DNA of 64,000 nucleotides from Acidobacteriota bacterium (lineage in GTDB: Bacteria > Acidobacteriota > Terriglobia > Bryobacterales > Bryobacteraceae), in the NCBI GenBank assembly GCA_947470805.1, contig CANIVU010000018.1, positions 25,933-89,932 on the forward strand. The letters are read 5' to 3'. The translations under genes and the position numbers were made by a program. The notes beneath the pieces were generated by a model, which saw only the letters and a list, made by a program, of their open reading frames with translations, was not told the origin of the DNA and did no database searches. This document shows, in pieces, positions 51,281 through 59,477 of the stretch (positions within the stretch are counted from its first letter, which is position 1; every line of letters begins with the position of its first letter).

Positions 51281-51613
51281 TTAGCGGGCGGACTGGTTGT
51301 GGTTGTACCCGTTGGCACCGGCTTTCACTTTGGTTTTGATTGCGAGGGCGGACTGGTTGTGGTTGCCACCGAGCACGACGCCGCCGGCTTTGAGGTTCGT
51401 CTTCAGCTTGAGAGCAGATTGGTTGTGGTTGATGCCGCTTCCGCCAGCCGTCACGTTCGTTTTGATGACGAGGGTGGATTGGTTGTGGTTCGGCATGCCC
51501 ATGCCGCCGGCTTTGACGTTGGTCTTGATGGCGTGGGCGGTCTGGTTGTGCTGTTTGTAGGTGCCGCCGGCTTTCAGGTTGGTCTTGATGGTGAGGGTGT
51601 TCCGGGTGGTCAT
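51281..51613 (-). CDS. HNQ-repeat peptide, five repeats
   Basis: The 110-aa protein consists entirely of five repeats of 20-24 residues with the pattern L-x-I-K-T-N-(L/V)-K-A-G-G, 2-6 variable residues, then (N)HNQ. Examples are TLTIKTNLKAGGTYKQHNQ and TLVIKTNVTAGGSGINHNQ. There is no signal peptide, membrane segment or known enzyme motif. AAGGAGA lies 8 nt before the ATG. A sister gene with two repeats lies 213 bp upstream. The regular repeats with variable inserts could be multiple cores of a modified peptide or a small beta-solenoid; function unknown. Confidence 0.85.
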   Translation of the reverse strand: MTTRNTLTIKTNLKAGGTYKQHNQTAHAIKTNVKAGGMGMPNHNQSTLVIKTNVTAGGSGINHNQSALKLKTNLKAGGVVLGGNHNQSALAIKTKVKAGANGYNHNQSAR

Positions 51614-51773
51614 GATGTGTTCTCCTTCGGTACCGGCTTAGATTTTGTTGCCGGACATATAGGCGAACGGTACGAACGGGGAATTCGTATCATGGCGCTG
51701 CAGATTTTTTTGATGGTTCCCATCGACTCAGCGAAGGCGGGGCGGGGATTTGATCAGTGGAGGGAGATTTTTT

Positions 51774-51803
51774 CGGCGCCGGGCCGTTCGGGGCTCGGCG
51801 CCG
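51774..51803 (-). other. Hairpin after the two-repeat HNQ gene
   Basis: CGGCGCCGAGCC and GGCCCGGCGCCG pair with one G-T wobble around a 6-nt loop on the minus strand. It resembles the hairpin after the sister gene but is followed by AAAAAA rather than T. Confidence 0.6.
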
Positions 51804-51826
51804 TTCTGGAGTCTTGGTCTTTGGGG

Positions 51827-51973
51827 TTAGCGGGTGGCCTGGCTGTGGTTGTGATCGCGACCGCCGGCTTTCAGGCGGGTCTTGACGGAGAGAGTGGCTT
51901 GGTTGTGGTTGAGGCTGACGCCGCCGGACTTCAGGCTGGTCTTGATCTTGAGGGTTGTCTTGTTGGTGTTCAT
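51827..51973 (-). CDS. HNQ-repeat peptide, two repeats
   Basis: This 48-aa gene is a paralogue of the five-repeat gene: MNTNKTTLKIKTSLKSGGVS and LNHNQATLSVKTRLKAGGRD, ending HNHSQATR. It contains two repeat units and nothing else. AAAGGA lies 8 nt before the ATG at 51973. The stop region (CGCTAACCC) and the hairpin downstream also match the sister gene, so the whole unit was duplicated. It begins 106 bp after the STAS gene stop on the same strand. Confidence 0.8.
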   Translation of the reverse strand: MNTNKTTLKIKTSLKSGGVSLNHNQATLSVKTRLKAGGRDHNHSQATR

Positions 51974-52079
51974 TCTAGTGTCCTTTTCTTTTCTTGCCGC
52001 GCTCGTCTATGAAGGGCGGACACTGACACCGGCGGGAGTTTCCCGGATTTTTGCTCACGGGTTGCGTGTTTTTATTGGA

Positions 52080-52472
52080 TTATTCGAGAAAGTCGTCGAG
52101 GGCGGCTTTGGCTTTGGCGCTCGACTGGGCGTTGAGACTGCGGAGGGCGGCGGATTCGTCGCCGTAGGTTTCGAGCAATGTATCCAGGCCAGTGATGGCC
52201 AACAGTTCCTGGAGGCGCTTGGACGGGAGGAGGAGTTTGAGTGCGCCGCCGCGGCGGACGATGGCGGAGTAGGCACTGACGATCTCGCCGAGGCCGTGGC
52301 TGTCGACGGTGGTGAGCCCGGAGCAATCGATGAGCAGGCGGTGGAAGCCGGCGTCAAACTTCTCGATGAGTGCTTCGCGGAGGCGCTCGCTGCCGGAGCC
52401 GAGGGTCAGGGGGCCGGATGGCGAGAGGATCCAGACGCCAGAGGAGAGGCGGCCAGTGAAGAGCAAAGGCAT
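52080..52472 (-). CDS. STAS-domain protein, anti-sigma factor antagonist-like
   Basis: The 130-aa protein is a single STAS domain: GVWILSPSGPLTLGSGSERL, LLIDCSGLTTVDSHGLGEIV with the predicted phospho-Ser58, and GGALKLLLPSKRLQELLAIT. In SpoIIAA-like systems the unphosphorylated form binds an anti-sigma kinase; none is encoded nearby, so its partner is elsewhere. TAAGAT ends 6 nt before the ATG. It precedes the HNQ-repeat genes on the same strand. Confidence 0.88.
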   Translation of the reverse strand: MPLLFTGRLSSGVWILSPSGPLTLGSGSERLREALIEKFDAGFHRLLIDCSGLTTVDSHGLGEIVSAYSAIVRRGGALKLLLPSKRLQELLAITGLDTLLETYGDESAALRSLNAQSSAKAKAALDDFLE

Positions 52473-52478
52473 TGACCG

Positions 52479-52484
52479 ATCTTA
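52479..52484 (-). promoter_or_regulatory. -10 element TAAGAT of a predicted leaderless promoter
   Basis: On the minus strand TAAGAT ends 6 nt before the STAS gene ATG at 52472. Confidence 0.5.
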
Positions 52485-53948
52485 CTACCTGGCAGGGGGC
52501 TTGCGGCCGCCGTTCCAGGTGCCGGGTTTGGGGGTGTCCGGGGGCCAGTAACCGGTCGGATCCTCCCGCCACTCCTTGCCGCAGAGGCTGGAGATCACCT
52601 TCCACTCAGCGGCCCCGAGGTTTAGATCGGGATGGTAGATGAAACGTTTCAGGCCGGCGCGGTGGGAGGCTTGGAGAAGCCGCTTCAGGTCGTGGGCTGG
52701 CATGGGATCGCCGGCGTGGGGGTTGCGGCCGGTGGAGACCCAGGCGATGACTTTGTTGGGGTCGCCGGTGGCGTCGAGGGCGCGTTTGGTTTCGTTGAAG
52801 ACGACTTGGTCGAAGAACTCGTCGGGGAAGCCGTTTTCGAGGTCGGATAGTTTTGTGACGCCGGGGAGGTTGATACCGAATAAGAGTTTGACGACGGCGA
52901 AGCAGTCGGGTTCGGTGAGCGAGGGGTTCCACTCTTTGAGTGTGGCGACCCAGCGGGCGATGGTGCCGTACATGCCGTCGAAACCGCGGTGCCAGTAGTA
53001 GTGTTTAGGGAAGATGAGGTCGAAGAAGTGGTGGGTTTTCTGGTAGTCCTGGGTGGTGAGGACGGAGAAGGCCGCGGAGCGGGGGATGGTTCCCAGTTTG
53101 GGTTTGCCGGGGAGGGCGTTCCACTGTTCGCGGATGGCGGCCATGTTGGCGAGGGTGGCTTGTTGGCGCATGCGGAGCCAGTAGAGGGCGTCCTCGTTGA
53201 GATCGAAGAGCGACAGGCCGCCTAGCATGCCGCCGGTTTGATGGAAGCGGACTTGGGAGGGGGTGAGCGAATGGAAGCGGGTTTTGAGGTGGTTCATGCC
53301 GCGTTCCATGCGGGGGATGTCGAAGTTGAGATGGGTATAGATGGCGCGGTGGTGATCGCGGATTTCGAAGAGCTCGCCGCCGTGGTGGAAGGCGAGTTCG
53401 TAGTGGTGCTCGCCGGCGCCGTCGATGATGACGCCGTCGGCCTGGGGGAAGGCCTTTAGCGTGTCTTCGACGCCGGCGGCGAGGGCGCGGGCGTTGAAGG
53501 GGTCCTGTTCGGGGGATTGGCGGGTGCCATAGTGGCCGGGGCCGAAGAGCATGAGGTCCCAGTTTCGGCGCTTGATTTCGGTTAGGAGAGCGGTGAGTTG
53601 CTTTTGTTTGGCGGGGTCGAGCCGGACATTTTGGGGCGGGAGGACGCCGTGCTTTTTGTAGATTTCGGGGTTGGGGGCGAAGGTGTGGATTTTGGCACCG
53701 GCGCGGGCGTAGGTGAAATCGAAGGTGGGTTCGCCGTCCCAGAAGCGGAGGGGGCCGATGACGATGCCTCGGACGCCGCCGGCTTCCCAGGCGTCGAGGA
53801 TTTGGGGGAAGTTGGTGAGCCACTGTTCGAGGGGGTAGATCATGTACATCCAGGCGGTGAGCTTGGATGGGGGTTGTTGGGCTTGGATGGTGGCGGTGGC
53901 TCCGAGGAGGGTTTGGGCGAGTTGGCGGCGGGAGAGGAGCGGGGGCAT
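52485..53948 (-). CDS. Tat-exported TIM-barrel-like protein of unknown function
   Basis: The 487-aa protein starts with a twin-arginine-like signal (LSRRQLAQTLLGATATIQAQ). The body looks like a glycoside-hydrolase-type barrel: LTAWMYMIYPLEQWLTNFPQ, FDFTYARAGAKIHTFAPNPE, DLMLFGPGHYGTRQSPEQDP, DGVIIDGAGEHHYELAFHHG and FFDLIFPKHYYWHRGFDGMY. Acidic/His clusters at strand ends are plausible active-site residues, but I cannot name the family or substrate. TAAAAT ends 7 nt before the ATG. The stop lies 12 bp upstream of the STAS start. Confidence 0.65.
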   Translation of the reverse strand: MPPLLSRRQLAQTLLGATATIQAQQPPSKLTAWMYMIYPLEQWLTNFPQILDAWEAGGVRGIVIGPLRFWDGEPTFDFTYARAGAKIHTFAPNPEIYKKHGVLPPQNVRLDPAKQKQLTALLTEIKRRNWDLMLFGPGHYGTRQSPEQDPFNARALAAGVEDTLKAFPQADGVIIDGAGEHHYELAFHHGGELFEIRDHHRAIYTHLNFDIPRMERGMNHLKTRFHSLTPSQVRFHQTGGMLGGLSLFDLNEDALYWLRMRQQATLANMAAIREQWNALPGKPKLGTIPRSAAFSVLTTQDYQKTHHFFDLIFPKHYYWHRGFDGMYGTIARWVATLKEWNPSLTEPDCFAVVKLLFGINLPGVTKLSDLENGFPDEFFDQVVFNETKRALDATGDPNKVIAWVSTGRNPHAGDPMPAHDLKRLLQASHRAGLKRFIYHPDLNLGAAEWKVISSLCGKEWREDPTGYWPPDTPKPGTWNGGRKPPAR

Positions 53949-53955
53949 GGCGCCT

Positions 53956-53961
53956 ATTTTA
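53956..53961 (-). promoter_or_regulatory. -10 element TAAAAT of a predicted leaderless promoter
   Basis: On the minus strand TAAAAT ends 7 nt before the ATG at 53948. Confidence 0.5.
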
Positions 53962-54189
53962 TGCCGGGTTGTGGCAGGGGCTGGGACTGGAGCAGGCGGC
54001 GGAGGGCGATTCGCCGAAATGCGTGGCTAGAGATCGTGTTTGATGCGGTTACAAACGTGGCGCGGCCAGTACTGGTTGTGGACGTTCAGCGTGAGTTGGC
54101 GGAATTGCGAACGAGGTCTTCGCGAACGGTGGGGCGGTAGGGGCGGTAATTCTTGCGGAGAATTACGGGAGCTGGATTCCGGCTGAGGG

Positions 54190-54390
54190 CTACTGGGGCT
54201 CTCGGCGGAACCGGGGGAGGGCGGGGATGGTGCCGTAGAACGATTCGTCCTGGGCGCTGAAGCCGGCCTCGAGTTGCTGGAGTTCCGCTGTTTCGGCAGC
54301 GGTGAGGCCGGAGACGTATTTTTGTTCGACGAGTGCGCGGAAGCGCAGGAGGGCGGGTTCGGGCTGGCGGCGGTTGCGAGGCGGGGTCAT
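54190..54390 (-). CDS. Small hypothetical protein
   Basis: The 66-aa protein reads PALLRFRALVEQKYVSGLTA, AETAELQQLEAGFSAQDESF with a basic N-terminus and a basic C-terminus. The LTAAETAELQQLE helix is like that of small acidobacterial/planctomycete proteins of unknown function. It lies downstream of pepA on the same strand. Coding is plausible but not certain. No gene is seen in the 240 bp between it and the preceding ORF at 53948. Confidence 0.5.
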   Translation of the reverse strand: MTPPRNRRQPEPALLRFRALVEQKYVSGLTAAETAELQQLEAGFSAQDESFYGTIPALPRFRREPQ

Positions 54391-54402
54391 GGGATGGCCT
54401 GG

Positions 54403-54432
54403 GATTTCCCCGGCTGAGTGGCCGGGGAAATC
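54403..54432. other. Perfect 12-bp stem-loop downstream of pepA
   Basis: GATTTCCCCGGC and GCCGGGGAAATC pair exactly around TGAGTG. It lies between the pepA stop (54476) and the small gene at 54390. There is no T-run on either strand. Confidence 0.65.
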
Positions 54433-54475
54433 GGGAATCTAGGCTTTTTCCGGTAGCACGGCTCCCAGGGAAGTC

Positions 54476-55954
54476 TTAGGCGGGCCAAGTTAGGGCGAGG
54501 TCGACGAAGGTGCGGACGCAGACACCCGAGGGGCCCTTCGGCATGTACGGTTTGTTGTCGTCGATCCAGCCGGTGCCGGCGATGTCCAAGTGCACCCAGG
54601 GGGTGTCACCGACCCACTCCTTCAGGAAGTAGGCCGCGGTGATGGCGCCGCCCCAACGGCCGCCGATGTTGCCGATGTCGGCGTAGGCGGATTTCAGATA
54701 TTCGCGGTACTCGTCGTCGAGCGGCATGTGCCACATTTTTTCGCCTTGGCGGGCGGCGGACGATTGGACTTGCTGGCGGAAGGCGTCTTCGTTGGAGAAG
54801 AGGCCGACGTGGATGTGGCCGAGGGCGACGACGACCGCGCCGGTGAGGGTGGCAACGTCGACCATGTGGGTGACGCCCTGGCGCTTGGCGTATTCGATGG
54901 CGTCGACCAGGATGAGGCGGCCTTCGGCGTCGGTGTTCAGGACTTCAATCGTCTTGCCGCTCAAGCTGGTGACGATGTCGCCGGGGCGCTGGGCGTTGCC
55001 GCCGATGGCGTTTTCAACGGTCGGGATGAAGGCGGTGACGGCGACGGCGGGTTTGAGTTGCGCGATGGCTTTCATGGCGCCCAGGACGGCGGCGCCGCCG
55101 GCCATGTCGTACTTCATCTTTTCCATGCCGTCGGCGGGTTTGATGGAGACGCCGCCGGTGTCGAACGTGACGGCTTTGCCGACGAGGGCGAGGTGATCCT
55201 TGGACGGGGTGGCGGGGGTGTAGCGGATGACGATCAGCGACGGCGGATGGGGGGAGCCCTGGGCTACGCCCAAGAGCGAGCCCATGCCGAGCTGGGTCAT
55301 GCGGTCCTTATCGAGGACATCGATTTCCAGGCCCTCGGAGGCGGCGACCATGGCGCGGGCGTGGGCGACCAGAACGGGCGGGGTTAGGATGTTGCCGGGC
55401 TCGTTGGCTAGGAATCTTGTGAAGTTCTGGGCTTCGCCCAGGACGTTGCCTTGGTTGACGGCGGCGGCTTGATCGCCGGCGGCGACGATGGCGAAGCTGA
55501 CCAGTTCGGTGCGTTCGTCCTTCTTCGATTTGTGGGCGTCGACTTCGTGGTTGCCGATGTGGACGCCTTCGGCGGCGGCGGCGATGTTTTCGGCCGTGGC
55601 GAGGGCGGGGTCGAGCGCGAGGGCCAGATTGGCCGCGCCGTTCGACTTGGCTTTGCGGACGGCGGCGCCGACGAGGCGGCGGAGGGTGGCGGAATCGAAC
55701 TTGGCGGCTTTGCCGGCACCGAGGAGGATGAGGCGCTTGGCCTGGAAGCCCTGGGGACGGTGGAGGACCGTGGTTTCAAAGGGCTTGCCCGCGGCTTCGC
55801 CAGAGGTTTCGACGTCGGTGAGCCACTGGGCGTTGGAGGCGCGAATGGCGTCATAGGACTCGCTGGCGGGGCGCGAGTCGGGATCGAACTGGAGGACGAG
55901 AAGCGCGTCGGCGACGACGGCGGTGAGGAGGGCGTTGGAAAGTGTGACCTGCAT
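54476..55954 (-). CDS. pepA: Leucyl aminopeptidase (M17 family)
   Basis: The 492-aa enzyme removes N-terminal residues from peptides using two metal ions. The C-terminal catalytic domain has VGKAVTFDTGGVSIKPADGM, MKYDMAGGAAVLGAMKAIAQ, the signature NTDAEGRLILVDAIEYAK and KEWVGDTPWVHLDIAGTGW. Length is typical. The N-terminal domain (about 1-165) is the variable M17_N. SmpB is encoded 9 bp upstream on the same strand, so the two are probably cotranscribed. Confidence 0.94.
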   Translation of the reverse strand: MQVTLSNALLTAVVADALLVLQFDPDSRPASESYDAIRASNAQWLTDVETSGEAAGKPFETTVLHRPQGFQAKRLILLGAGKAAKFDSATLRRLVGAAVRKAKSNGAANLALALDPALATAENIAAAAEGVHIGNHEVDAHKSKKDERTELVSFAIVAAGDQAAAVNQGNVLGEAQNFTRFLANEPGNILTPPVLVAHARAMVAASEGLEIDVLDKDRMTQLGMGSLLGVAQGSPHPPSLIVIRYTPATPSKDHLALVGKAVTFDTGGVSIKPADGMEKMKYDMAGGAAVLGAMKAIAQLKPAVAVTAFIPTVENAIGGNAQRPGDIVTSLSGKTIEVLNTDAEGRLILVDAIEYAKRQGVTHMVDVATLTGAVVVALGHIHVGLFSNEDAFRQQVQSSAARQGEKMWHMPLDDEYREYLKSAYADIGNIGGRWGGAITAAYFLKEWVGDTPWVHLDIAGTGWIDDNKPYMPKGPSGVCVRTFVDLALTWPA

Positions 55955-55963
55955 GGGGATGTT

Positions 55964-56449
55964 TTAGTGGGCTTTGGAGCGGATGAGGGCGGCGCGGGCC
56001 TCGGCGTTTTGTTCCTTCGTCTTTTCGGCGGCGCGTTTGTCGTGGAGTTTTTTGCCACGGCCGACGGCGATTTCAACCTTTATTTTGCCATCCTTAAAAT
56101 ACATCTTGGTGGGGATGAGGGCGAGGCCTTTTTCGCGGGTTTTGCCGTGGAGTTTGTCGATTTCCTGGCGGTGGAGGAGCATTTTGCGTTTGCGGCCAGG
56201 GAGGTGGTTGGCGATGTTGCCGTGGGAGTACTCGCTGATGTGGGCGTTGCAGAGAAACGCCTCGCCACTTTCGATGGTGCCGAAGCCGTCTTTGAGCTGG
56301 ACCTTACCGGCGCGGCAGGCCTTGACCTCCGTCCCGGTGAGGACGAGGCCGGCTTCGAACCGCTCCATGAGTTCGTAGTTGTGACCGGCGGCGCGGTTGT
56401 CGCTGATGATCTTGAATCCGGAGCCGGGGTTGGCCTTAGCGGCGCTCAA
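55964..56449 (-). CDS. smpB: SsrA-binding protein
   Basis: The 161-aa protein binds tmRNA and is needed for rescue of stalled ribosomes. It has [60 protein letters not shown], and the C-terminal basic tail with [16 protein letters not shown]. The start chosen is the TTG at 56449, preceded by AGGAG at 8-nt spacing; the reading frame is open 17 codons further but has no signal there. The tmRNA gene itself is not seen in the window. Confidence 0.93.
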   Translation of the reverse strand: MSAAKANPGSGFKIISDNRAAGHNYELMERFEAGLVLTGTEVKACRAGKVQLKDGFGTIESGEAFLCNAHISEYSHGNIANHLPGRKRKMLLHRQEIDKLHGKTREKGLALIPTKMYFKDGKIKVEIAVGRGKKLHDKRAAEKTKEQNAEARAALIRSKAH

Positions 56450-56577
56450 AACGTTTCTCCTGCACTTTGTACTCAACGGTGACGCCCATTGCGGCGTCAA
56501 TCACTCATAGGGAAGTGGTACTCCCATTCCCCGAAGCTATTATTTTAGCACGCGACGAAAACGGAACCCTCTGCAAG

Positions 56578-58908
56578 ATGCTGAATATTCGACAGTTAAG
56601 TAGCCTGTTGGCATGCGCCACGATCCTTTGGACGGGTGTCGTCCCGGTGGAGGCGAAGACCCGGAAGGGTGATAAATTTTATGCGGCGGGCCAAAAGGCG
56701 GAGCTGGGACGGGATTTTGAGAAGGGTTTGGAGCAGTACGAGCAGGCGCTGAAGGAAGACCCGACGGACACGGCGTACCAGATGGCGGTGCGGCGATCGC
56801 GGTTTTCGTCGGCGGCGGCGCGGATTGACCGGGCGCAGAAGGCGCGCGAGGCGGGGAAGGTGGAAGAGGCGCTGCTGGAGTTTGAACGGGCGTTTTTGAT
56901 CGACCCGTCGTCGTCGCTGGCGGTGCAGGAGATTAAGCGCACGAAGGCGATGCTGGACTACCAGCGGCGGCAGGGCGCGGCGATGAAGGCCGATGAGATT
57001 GGCCAGACGCCGGCGCAGGTGGCGCGGAAGCGGAACGAGGAAAAGATCGGGACGATTCAGCCGGTGCCGGAGTTGAAGCCGTTGTCGCGGCAGGTGACGT
57101 CGCTGAAGATGAACAACCAGAATGTCAAGGTGATGTACGAGACGTTGGGCAAGCTGACGGGGATCAATGTGATTTGGGATCCGGAGTATCAGCAGCCGTC
57201 GAAGAATTACAACGTCGATTTGACGAACACCAATTTGGAAGAGGCGCTGGATCATCTGTCGGTGATGACGAAGACCTATTGGAAGGCGCTGTCGGCCAAT
57301 ACGATTTTTCTGACGAACGATAACATTACCAAGCGCCGGGACTACGAAGACAACGTTGTCAAAGTCTTCTATTTGCAGAACATTACTTCGGTGCAGGAGT
57401 TGAACGAAATTGCGACGTCGGTGCGGTCCGTGACCGAAATCCGGCGGCTGTATACGTACAACGCGCAGAACGCGGTGATTGCGCGCGGGACGGTGGACCA
57501 GGTGGCGCTGGTGGAGAAGCTACTGGGCGATTTGGACAAACCGAAGCCGGAGGTTTTGGTGGACGTGATTGTAATGGAAACGGCCGTGGGGCGGACGCGG
57601 GACTTGGCGGCGACGATTGTGACCGGGGACGCGCCGGGGTTGAAGTTTAATGTCTCGCCGGCGACGACTTCGTCGGGCACGACGACGACGGGGGGATCGC
57701 GGGTGTTGGGGCAGTTGAAATCGCTGGGCTCCAATGATTTCACGGTGAATTTGCCGGGCGCGCTGCTGCAAGCGGTGATGAGCGACCGGAACAGCAAAGT
57801 ACGGCAGACGCCGCAGATCCGGGCGGCGGACGGACAGAAGGCGCAGTTGCGCATTGGGTCGAAAGTGCCGACGGCGAGCGGTTCGTTTGGTTCGGGCCTG
57901 GGCGTGGGCGGTGTGGGCGTGAGCCCGCTGGTGAACACGCAGTTCCAATACATTGAAGTGGGCGTGGTGATGGATATGGTGCCGCGCATTCACGGGGATG
58001 ACGAAGTTTCGATGCACGTGGAAATTGAAATTTCGAATGTTGTGGAGCGGATTGATATTGGCGGGATTAAGCAGCCGGTGATCGGGCAGAGGAAGGTGGT
58101 CCACGATGTGCGGTTGCGTGAGGGCGAGATGAACCTGATCGGCGGGTTGGTGAACACGACGCAGACGCGGAACGTTTCGGGCATTCCGGGGCTGATGTCG
58201 ATTCCTTATCTGGGGCGGTTTTTCTCGAGCGAAACCGTTGAGAACTCGCAGAACGAATTGGTAATTGCGCTGGTTCCGCATATCGTGCGGACGCAGGAGA
58301 TTACGCCGGTGAACCTGCGCGGCGTGGCGGCTGGTAATGACCAGACGGTGCGGCTGGTGTATGCGCAGCCGGATAACGCGCAGCCTTCGGGCGCTGGCGC
58401 GGCCGCTCCTGGCGGGCCGGCGCTGGGCGGACCGACGATTCCGACGGAGATTTCCTCGCCCACGTCGACGAAGCCTTCCCTGCCCCCGGCGGCTCCGGTG
58501 AAGATAAGCTTCCAGCCGGATGGTGTGGTGACCAAGGCCGGTTCGCCGGTGGTGGTGACGGTGCATGTGGCCGACGCGGTGGACCTGTTCCAGGCGCCGT
58601 TGCGAATTAAGTACGACCCGAAGAAGGTGAAGCTGCTGGCGGCGACGCCGGGGGCGTTCCTGTCCAACGACGGGCAGCGGGTGAACTTCTCGGCCGACGA
58701 CCAGGCGTCGAAGGGCGAGGTGGCGATCCAGATGAGCCGGCCGGCGGGCGCGCCGGGGTTGACGGGGGCCGGAGCGTTGTTGTCACTGAGCTTCCAGACA
58801 CTGGAGGCGGGGACGACGCAGCTGAGCGTGCTGGACAGCGCGTTGCAGAATTCGAAGCTGCAGAGCGTGCCGGCGCCGAAGCCGACGGTGGGGGTGGAGA
58901 TCCGGTAA
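56578..58908 (+). CDS. Secretin (type II/IV pilus-type) with C-terminal cohesin-like domain
   Basis: The 776-aa outer-membrane secretin has a signal peptide (about 1-26), TPR-like repeats (about 28-130: GLEQYEQALKEDPTDTAYQM), an STN/N-domain (about 170-250), N1-type domain, and the secretin core (about 340-610) with VPRIHGDDEVSMHVEIEISN, GEMNLIGGLVNTTQTRNVSG and NELVIALVPHIVR. A Pro-rich linker then leads to a cohesin-like domain (about 660-770: DLFQAPLRIKYDPKKVKLLA). Two pseudopilin genes follow directly (TAATG overlap). The start at 56578 is chosen for the signal peptide. Confidence 0.9.
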   Translation: MLNIRQLSSLLACATILWTGVVPVEAKTRKGDKFYAAGQKAELGRDFEKGLEQYEQALKEDPTDTAYQMAVRRSRFSSAAARIDRAQKAREAGKVEEALLEFERAFLIDPSSSLAVQEIKRTKAMLDYQRRQGAAMKADEIGQTPAQVARKRNEEKIGTIQPVPELKPLSRQVTSLKMNNQNVKVMYETLGKLTGINVIWDPEYQQPSKNYNVDLTNTNLEEALDHLSVMTKTYWKALSANTIFLTNDNITKRRDYEDNVVKVFYLQNITSVQELNEIATSVRSVTEIRRLYTYNAQNAVIARGTVDQVALVEKLLGDLDKPKPEVLVDVIVMETAVGRTRDLAATIVTGDAPGLKFNVSPATTSSGTTTTGGSRVLGQLKSLGSNDFTVNLPGALLQAVMSDRNSKVRQTPQIRAADGQKAQLRIGSKVPTASGSFGSGLGVGGVGVSPLVNTQFQYIEVGVVMDMVPRIHGDDEVSMHVEIEISNVVERIDIGGIKQPVIGQRKVVHDVRLREGEMNLIGGLVNTTQTRNVSGIPGLMSIPYLGRFFSSETVENSQNELVIALVPHIVRTQEITPVNLRGVAAGNDQTVRLVYAQPDNAQPSGAGAAAPGGPALGGPTIPTEISSPTSTKPSLPPAAPVKISFQPDGVVTKAGSPVVVTVHVADAVDLFQAPLRIKYDPKKVKLLAATPGAFLSNDGQRVNFSADDQASKGEVAIQMSRPAGAPGLTGAGALLSLSFQTLEAGTTQLSVLDSALQNSKLQSVPAPKPTVGVEIR

Positions 58909-59477
58909 TGCGAGCGATCAGCATAGAACGGCGGCAGAGCCAGCGGGGAATGACGCTGGTGGAGTTGATTGTCGCGTTTACGATTCTGGCGCTGTTGACG
59001 TCGATGGCGGTGCCGCTGGCACGGAGCCGGGTGCGGCGGGAGCGCGAGAAGGAGCTGCGGATCGCATTGCGGGAGATTCATACGGCGATTGACAAGTACA
59101 AAGACATGGCCGATGCCGGGCAACTGGGCCAGCTGAACGCGTCGAAGGAAGGATATCCGGAGTCGCTGGAAGTGCTGGTGGAGGGCGTGAAGGTGACGGG
59201 CCAGGCGGGCGCGGGCGGCGGGATGCCGGGCATGCCGGGGGCGAGTGGTGGCGGGATTCCGGGGGCGGGCGGGTCGGCCGGGAGCGAGAGCAGCGAGAAG
59301 AAGGTGCGGTTCTTGCGGAAGATTCCGAAAGATCCGTTCACGAAGAGTACCGATTGGGGTAAACGCAGCACGCAGGACGATCCGAAATCGACGGCGTGGG
59401 GCGGGCAGAATGTGTTTTCCGTGTTTTCGAAGACGATGGAGAAAGCAGCCGATGGAACGCCGTATTCAGAGTGGTAA
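58908..59477 (+). CDS. Type II secretion/type IV pseudopilin, GspG-like
   Basis: The 189-aa prepilin has a short basic leader and the prepilin-peptidase motif QRGMTLVELIVAFTILALL, cleaved after Gly14 with Glu at +5. A long amphipathic helix (RREREKELRIALREIHTAID) and a Gly-rich insert (about 102-130) follow. KDPFTKSTDWGK resembles the calcium loop of GspG. The ATG overlaps the secretin stop. The C-terminus GTPYSEW is shared with the next gene, which starts inside its 3' end. Confidence 0.88.
   Translation: MRAISIERRQSQRGMTLVELIVAFTILALLTSMAVPLARSRVRREREKELRIALREIHTAIDKYKDMADAGQLGQLNASKEGYPESLEVLVEGVKVTGQAGAGGGMPGMPGASGGGIPGAGGSAGSESSEKKVRFLRKIPKDPFTKSTDWGKRSTQDDPKSTAWGGQNVFSVFSKTMEKAADGTPYSEW

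Noticed and set aside
51281..51613. Regular DNA repeats here as a CRISPR array
   Set aside because: Repeats are about 60-66 bp in phase with codons, imperfect, and vary at synonymous sites; they are coding repeats.
51768..51803. Intrinsic terminator on the + strand at this hairpin
   Set aside because: The T-run lies before the stem on the + strand, which is the wrong side.
51281..54000. Complete RiPP biosynthetic cluster around the HNQ peptides
   Set aside because: No ATP-grasp, radical SAM, lanthipeptide synthetase, protease or exporter gene is adjacent; only the peptides can be supported.
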